A DNA stretch of 64,000 nucleotides. It comes from Alkalicoccus daliensis (GTDB lineage Bacteria; Bacillota; Bacilli; Bacillales; Salisediminibacteriaceae). The stretch is from positions 186,001 to 250,000 of the forward strand of contig NZ_FNIL01000001.1 in the NCBI RefSeq assembly GCF_900103955.1, read 5' to 3'. Shown piece by piece: positions 60,263-64,000 of the stretch (position 1 is the first letter of the stretch; each line of letters opens with the position of its first letter). The notes under the pieces are model-generated. The model made no database searches, was not told the origin of the DNA, and saw only the letters and a list, made by a program, of their open reading frames with translations. The position numbers and the translations under genes were made by a program.

Positions 60263-61350
60263 TGAAGCGACAACTTATACTGGAAAACGGTGAAATTTTC
60301 AAAGGACAAGCAATTGGTGCAGCGATGGAGCAGACAGGAGAAGTCGTTTTTAATACAAGTATGAGTGGTTATCAGGAAATTTTTACGGATCCCTCCTACT
60401 GTGGGCAGATTGTAACAATGACTTATCCACTTATAGGCAACTACGGAATTAACCGGGATGACTTTGAAAATGTAATTCCGAATGTAGCTGGGGTGATTGT
60501 TAAAAAGCCTGCAAATAAACCGAACCACTTTCGTAATGAAAAAACGTTGGATGAATGGCTGAAGCAAACAAAAGTACCTGGATTAGCTGATATTGATACC
60601 CGGAGGCTGACCCGGATAATTCGTACTTATGGGACTTTAAAGGGAAGAATCTGCGATATGGAGCAGGATGTACTGAAGGTTGTGCAGGAATTAAAAGGAA
60701 TACAGCTTCCAAGAAATCAGGTGGAAGCAGTATCTACTAAGAACCAATACTGGCATCCAGGTAGAACAAACGACCGGATAGTTTTAATTGATTATGGAGC
60801 AAAAAAAGGCATCGTAAAAGATTTATTATCACGTGGATTTGAAGTTATCGTGGTACCCTATGACACTTCGGCTGAAGATATTCTTGCATTGTCACCAGAT
60901 GGTGTAATGCTGAGCAACGGACCTGGAGATCCAAAAGATATTAAGCATGTAATTCCACATGTTAAAACACTTGCAGAAAACGTGCCTGTCTTTGGTATTT
61001 GTCTGGGACATCAGTTGCTCGCGCTTGCTTTTGGAGCTGCCACCGAAAAAATGGTGTTCGGCCATCGGGGAGCAAATCATCCTGTAAAAGATATTATTAC
61101 TGGGAAAGTTGCAATTACCTCTCAGAACCACAGTTACACCGTATCAAGGGAATCGCTGATCAATACGCCGCTGGAGGTTACCCATATAAACGTGAATGAT
61201 GGATCAATTGAAGGTGTAAAGCATAAAACGCTTCCAGCATTTTCTGTGCAGTATCATCCGGAAGCTTCACCCGGACCGGAAGAATCAAAATATTTGTTTG
61301 ATCAGTTTCAGAAGCTTGTAACTGAAAAAAGGGGGATTATTCATGCCTAA
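60262..61350 (+). CDS. carA: Carbamoyl-phosphate synthase small subunit (pyrimidine-specific)
   Basis: A 362-residue glutamine amidotransferase subunit (PyrAA) that supplies ammonia to CarB. The nucleophile Cys is in [15 protein letters not shown], and the His/Glu of the triad in [14 protein letters not shown]. The N-terminal domain [19 protein letters not shown] is typical. GAGGAGGG lies before the ATG. It overlaps both pyrC and carB, so the three are translationally coupled. Confidence 0.96.
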   Translation: MKRQLILENGEIFKGQAIGAAMEQTGEVVFNTSMSGYQEIFTDPSYCGQIVTMTYPLIGNYGINRDDFENVIPNVAGVIVKKPANKPNHFRNEKTLDEWLKQTKVPGLADIDTRRLTRIIRTYGTLKGRICDMEQDVLKVVQELKGIQLPRNQVEAVSTKNQYWHPGRTNDRIVLIDYGAKKGIVKDLLSRGFEVIVVPYDTSAEDILALSPDGVMLSNGPGDPKDIKHVIPHVKTLAENVPVFGICLGHQLLALAFGAATEKMVFGHRGANHPVKDIITGKVAITSQNHSYTVSRESLINTPLEVTHINVNDGSIEGVKHKTLPAFSVQYHPEASPGPEESKYLFDQFQKLVTEKRGIIHA

Positions 61351-64000
61351 ACGGTCTGATATTAAAAAAATTCTAGTTGTAGGATCAGGACCTATTATTA
61401 TCGGCCAGGCTGCGGAATTTGATTACGCTGGTACGCAGGCCTGCCACGCCTTGAAAGAAGAAGGGTATGAGGTAGTCCTCGTAAACTCCAACCCTGCAAC
61501 AATTATGACGGATGAATCCACAGCGGATAAAGTGTATATAGAGCCGCTTACTCCGGAATTTGTAACCTCTGTTATTCGTAAAGAACGTCCGGATGGAGTA
61601 ATTGCCACGCTTGGAGGACAGACAGGGCTGAATCTGGTGATGGAGCTGTCGAATCAGGGAATTTTAGAAAGATATGGTATAGAACTGCTCGGCACACCCC
61701 TCTCCGCAATTACAAAAGCAGAGGATAGAGAAGAATTTAAAGCCTTGATGAATGAATTGAACGAACCGATCCCGGAAAGCGATATTGTACGCTCCATTGA
61801 ACAGGCGAAAAAGTTCACTGAAAGAATCGGCTATCCTGTTATCATCCGTCCAGCCTATACGCTTGGCGGTACTGGCGGAGGAATGGCATATAATGAAGAA
61901 CAGCTGGAGGAAATTATGGCCAATGGGCTGTATGCGAGTCCTGTGCATCAGTGCCTGATAGAAAAAAGTATTGCTGGATTTAAGGAAATTGAATATGAAG
62001 TGATGAGAGACGGAAATGATCAAGCGATCGTAGTATGTAACATGGAAAATATTGATCCTGTAGGCGTACACACTGGTGATTCTATTGTCGTTGCTCCCAG
62101 TCAGACACTAGCTGACAGAGAGTATCAGCTGCTCCGCAATGCATCGCTAAGAATTATTAGAGCGCTGGGTATTGAAGGTGGCTGTAACGTCCAGTGTGCG
62201 ATTGATCCGCACAGTGAGCAGTATTATATTATTGAAGTGAACCCAAGAGTGAGCAGATCCTCTGCACTGGCTTCTAAAGCAACAGGCTATCCAATTGCTA
62301 AACTCTCAGCAAAAATTGCTGTCGGGTATCATTTGGATGAACTTCAGAATCCGATTACGAAAACAACGTATGCAAGCTTCGAACCTGCTCTTGATTATAT
62401 TGTAACGAAGTGGCCCAGGTTCCCATTCGATAAATTTGATTCCGCAAACCGGACCCTCGGTTCGCAAATGAAAGCAACCGGAGAAGTAATGGCGATCGGC
62501 CGCACTTTTTCAGAATCTATTTTAAAAGCAGTTCGTTCTGCCGAAGTGGATCTTGTCCACCTGAAGCCAAACAAGGAACTTTCCAGAAAAGAATTGCTGG
62601 CAAAGATAGCTTCTCAGGATGATGAAAGACTGCTGTATGTAGCTGAAGCAATCCGCCAGGGTCATACACTGGAGGAAATTCATGAAATTTCTAAAATAGA
62701 TTATTATTTTCTTGCAGAAATAGTGGAAATAGTGGAAGTCGAAAAGAAATTGGAAAACGAACCGCTCTCAGACGAATTATTTTTAGAAGCAAAAGAAGCA
62801 GGATTTTCCAACGAAGCAATGACTATTTTTACCAAAAAAGATCTCATGGAGATGGAAGCAAAGCAGCAGGAACTGAATGCTTATCCAGTATATAAAATGG
62901 TAGATACGTGTGCAGCTGAATTCGAATCGAGAACACCTTACTATTACAGTACATTTGAAGAAGAAAACGAAGCTGAAAGAACAGAAACACCTTCTATACT
63001 GGTACTCGGTTCTGGTCCTATCAGAATTGGGCAGGGAATAGAATTTGATTATGCTACTGTGCATACGGTAAATACTATTAGAGAAGCAGGTTATGAAGCG
63101 ATTATTATCAATAATAATCCCGAAACTGTTTCAACAGATTTTGAAATTTCAGATAAGCTGTACTTTGAGCCTCTTACTATTGAAGATGTAATGAATGTAG
63201 TTAGAAATGAGCAGCCGGAAGGGGTAATTGTTCAATTCGGCGGCCAGACTGCTTTGAACTTAGCAGATGACCTGGTAAAGCGCGGAGTAAAAATTATAGG
63301 AACAGAACTTAAGAATATTGATGCCTGTGAAGACCGGGATAAATTTGAAGCTACGCTGCAGGGATTAAATATTCCACAGCCGCTCGGTAAGACAGCGACA
63401 TCTGTAGAGGAAGCACAGGTAATTGCCGACAGAATCGGCTATCCGATTTTAATTCGCCCATCTTATGTTTTAGGCGGCAGGGCGATGGAAATTTTATATC
63501 ACGAAGAAGAACTGCTGACTTATATGAATCGGGCAGTGAGAGTCAATGATAAATATCCAGTTTTAATAGATAGATATCTGGTAGGGAAAGAAATAGAAGT
63601 AGATGCAATAAGTGATGGAGAGACTGTGGTAATACCAGGAATTATGGAGCACATTGAGCGCGCTGGAGTACATTCTGGGGATTCTATCGCAGTCTACCCG
63701 CCCCAGCACCTTTCAGAAAAAATTAAAAATCAGCTGATTGACTATACGATCCGCCTTGCAAAAGGATTTAATGTAAAGGGACTGATGAATATACAGTTTG
63801 TTTTACAGGGAGAAAATATTTATGTACTGGAAGTGAATCCCAGATCCAGCCGTACTGTTCCCTTCCTAAGTAAAATTACTGGAGTGAACATGGCGCAGCT
63901 TGCAACAAAAGCTATTTTAGGAACATCACTAAAGGACCAGGGATTCACTACAGGATGCCTTCCGGAGCCGGATTATGTTTCTGTGAAAGTACCCGTATTC
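61343..64000 (+). CDS. carB: Carbamoyl-phosphate synthase large subunit, 3' end outside the window
   Basis: 886 codons are visible with no stop; the full protein is normally about 1,065 residues. The two homologous halves are clear: [20 protein letters not shown] at the start and [20 protein letters not shown] about 550 residues later. Each is followed by an ATP-grasp domain ([12 protein letters not shown] and [12 protein letters not shown]). ATG 61343 overlaps the carA stop by eight bases, with GGGGGA upstream. It makes carbamoyl phosphate from bicarbonate, ATP and the ammonia from CarA. Only the distal allosteric part is missing. Confidence 0.96.
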   Translation, partial: MPKRSDIKKILVVGSGPIIIGQAAEFDYAGTQACHALKEEGYEVVLVNSNPATIMTDESTADKVYIEPLTPEFVTSVIRKERPDGVIATLGGQTGLNLVMELSNQGILERYGIELLGTPLSAITKAEDREEFKALMNELNEPIPESDIVRSIEQAKKFTERIGYPVIIRPAYTLGGTGGGMAYNEEQLEEIMANGLYASPVHQCLIEKSIAGFKEIEYEVMRDGNDQAIVVCNMENIDPVGVHTGDSIVVAPSQTLADREYQLLRNASLRIIRALGIEGGCNVQCAIDPHSEQYYIIEVNPRVSRSSALASKATGYPIAKLSAKIAVGYHLDELQNPITKTTYASFEPALDYIVTKWPRFPFDKFDSANRTLGSQMKATGEVMAIGRTFSESILKAVRSAEVDLVHLKPNKELSRKELLAKIASQDDERLLYVAEAIRQGHTLEEIHEISKIDYYFLAEIVEIVEVEKKLENEPLSDELFLEAKEAGFSNEAMTIFTKKDLMEMEAKQQELNAYPVYKMVDTCAAEFESRTPYYYSTFEEENEAERTETPSILVLGSGPIRIGQGIEFDYATVHTVNTIREAGYEAIIINNNPETVSTDFEISDKLYFEPLTIEDVMNVVRNEQPEGVIVQFGGQTALNLADDLVKRGVKIIGTELKNIDACEDRDKFEATLQGLNIPQPLGKTATSVEEAQVIADRIGYPILIRPSYVLGGRAMEILYHEEELLTYMNRAVRVNDKYPVLIDRYLVGKEIEVDAISDGETVVIPGIMEHIERAGVHSGDSIAVYPPQHLSEKIKNQLIDYTIRLAKGFNVKGLMNIQFVLQGENIYVLEVNPRSSRTVPFLSKITGVNMAQLATKAILGTSLKDQGFTTGCLPEPDYVSVKVPVF

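Overview
The window is a stretch of chromosome from an A+T-rich member of the Bacillales, most likely a Bacillaceae. Gene order follows the Bacillus subtilis chromosome almost gene for gene: speA-yktA-yktB-suhB, the yla genes, ctaA/ctaBCDEF, ylbF-ylbG-rsmD-coaD, ylbL-tmcAL-yceD-rpmF, panE-bshC, the division and cell-wall (dcw) cluster, sepF-ylmG-ylmH-divIVA, ileS-lspA-rluD and the PyrR-controlled pyr operon. Extracytoplasmic parts of several proteins are strikingly acidic (the deacetylase linker, the CtaC loop, the tails of the penicillin-binding protein and DivIB), which fits a halophile or alkaliphile. No species is named because nothing here decides it.

Layout. 1-2,700: the start of a lipoprotein, a polysaccharide-deacetylase lipoprotein and two small proteins. 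2,863-12,821: an Orn/Lys/Arg decarboxylase, inositol monophosphatase, the yla genes, PIN-PhoH ATPase, YlaN and Dps. 12,965-19,754: heme A synthase divergent from ctaB and the caa3 cytochrome oxidase genes. 20,119-32,554: YtvI- and YugN-like proteins, RicF (YlbF), RsmD, CoaD, the YlbL protease, TmcAL, L32, a KGG-repeat stress protein, PanE and BshC. 32,986-50,000: mraZ-rsmH-ftsL-pbpB, then murE-(murF-like)-mraY-murD-murG-divIB, then ftsA-ftsZ, then ylmE-sepF-ylmG. 49,688-55,780: ylmH, divIVA, T-box-controlled ileS, lspA and rluD. 55,777-64,000: pyr operon with three PyrR attenuators, running off the end inside carB.

How the genes work together. The dcw genes build lipid II (MurE, MraY, MurD, MurG) and place it at the septum (FtsL, PBP2B, DivIB, FtsA, FtsZ, SepF, DivIVA). 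The cta genes make and mature a cytochrome c oxidase carrying its own cytochrome c domain. The pyr genes make UMP and are shut down by PyrR when UMP is abundant.

Three things stand out. (1) The gene in the murF slot of the dcw cluster (38,863-40,068) keeps the outline of MurF but has lost its ATP-binding loop. It is an intact open reading frame, translationally coupled to murE. (2) Nearly every sporulation gene expected in this neighbourhood is missing (ylaJ, ylbJ, ylbO/gerR, spoVD, spoVE, spoIIGA-sigE-sigG, ylyA) while the flanking housekeeping genes remain, suggesting an asporogenous lineage. (3) The long gene-free gaps are largely filled by degraded copies of hairpin-rich dispersed repeats (family A, six copies; family B, two copies). 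One family A copy is split by a 163-bp MITE-like insertion with an 8-bp target duplication.
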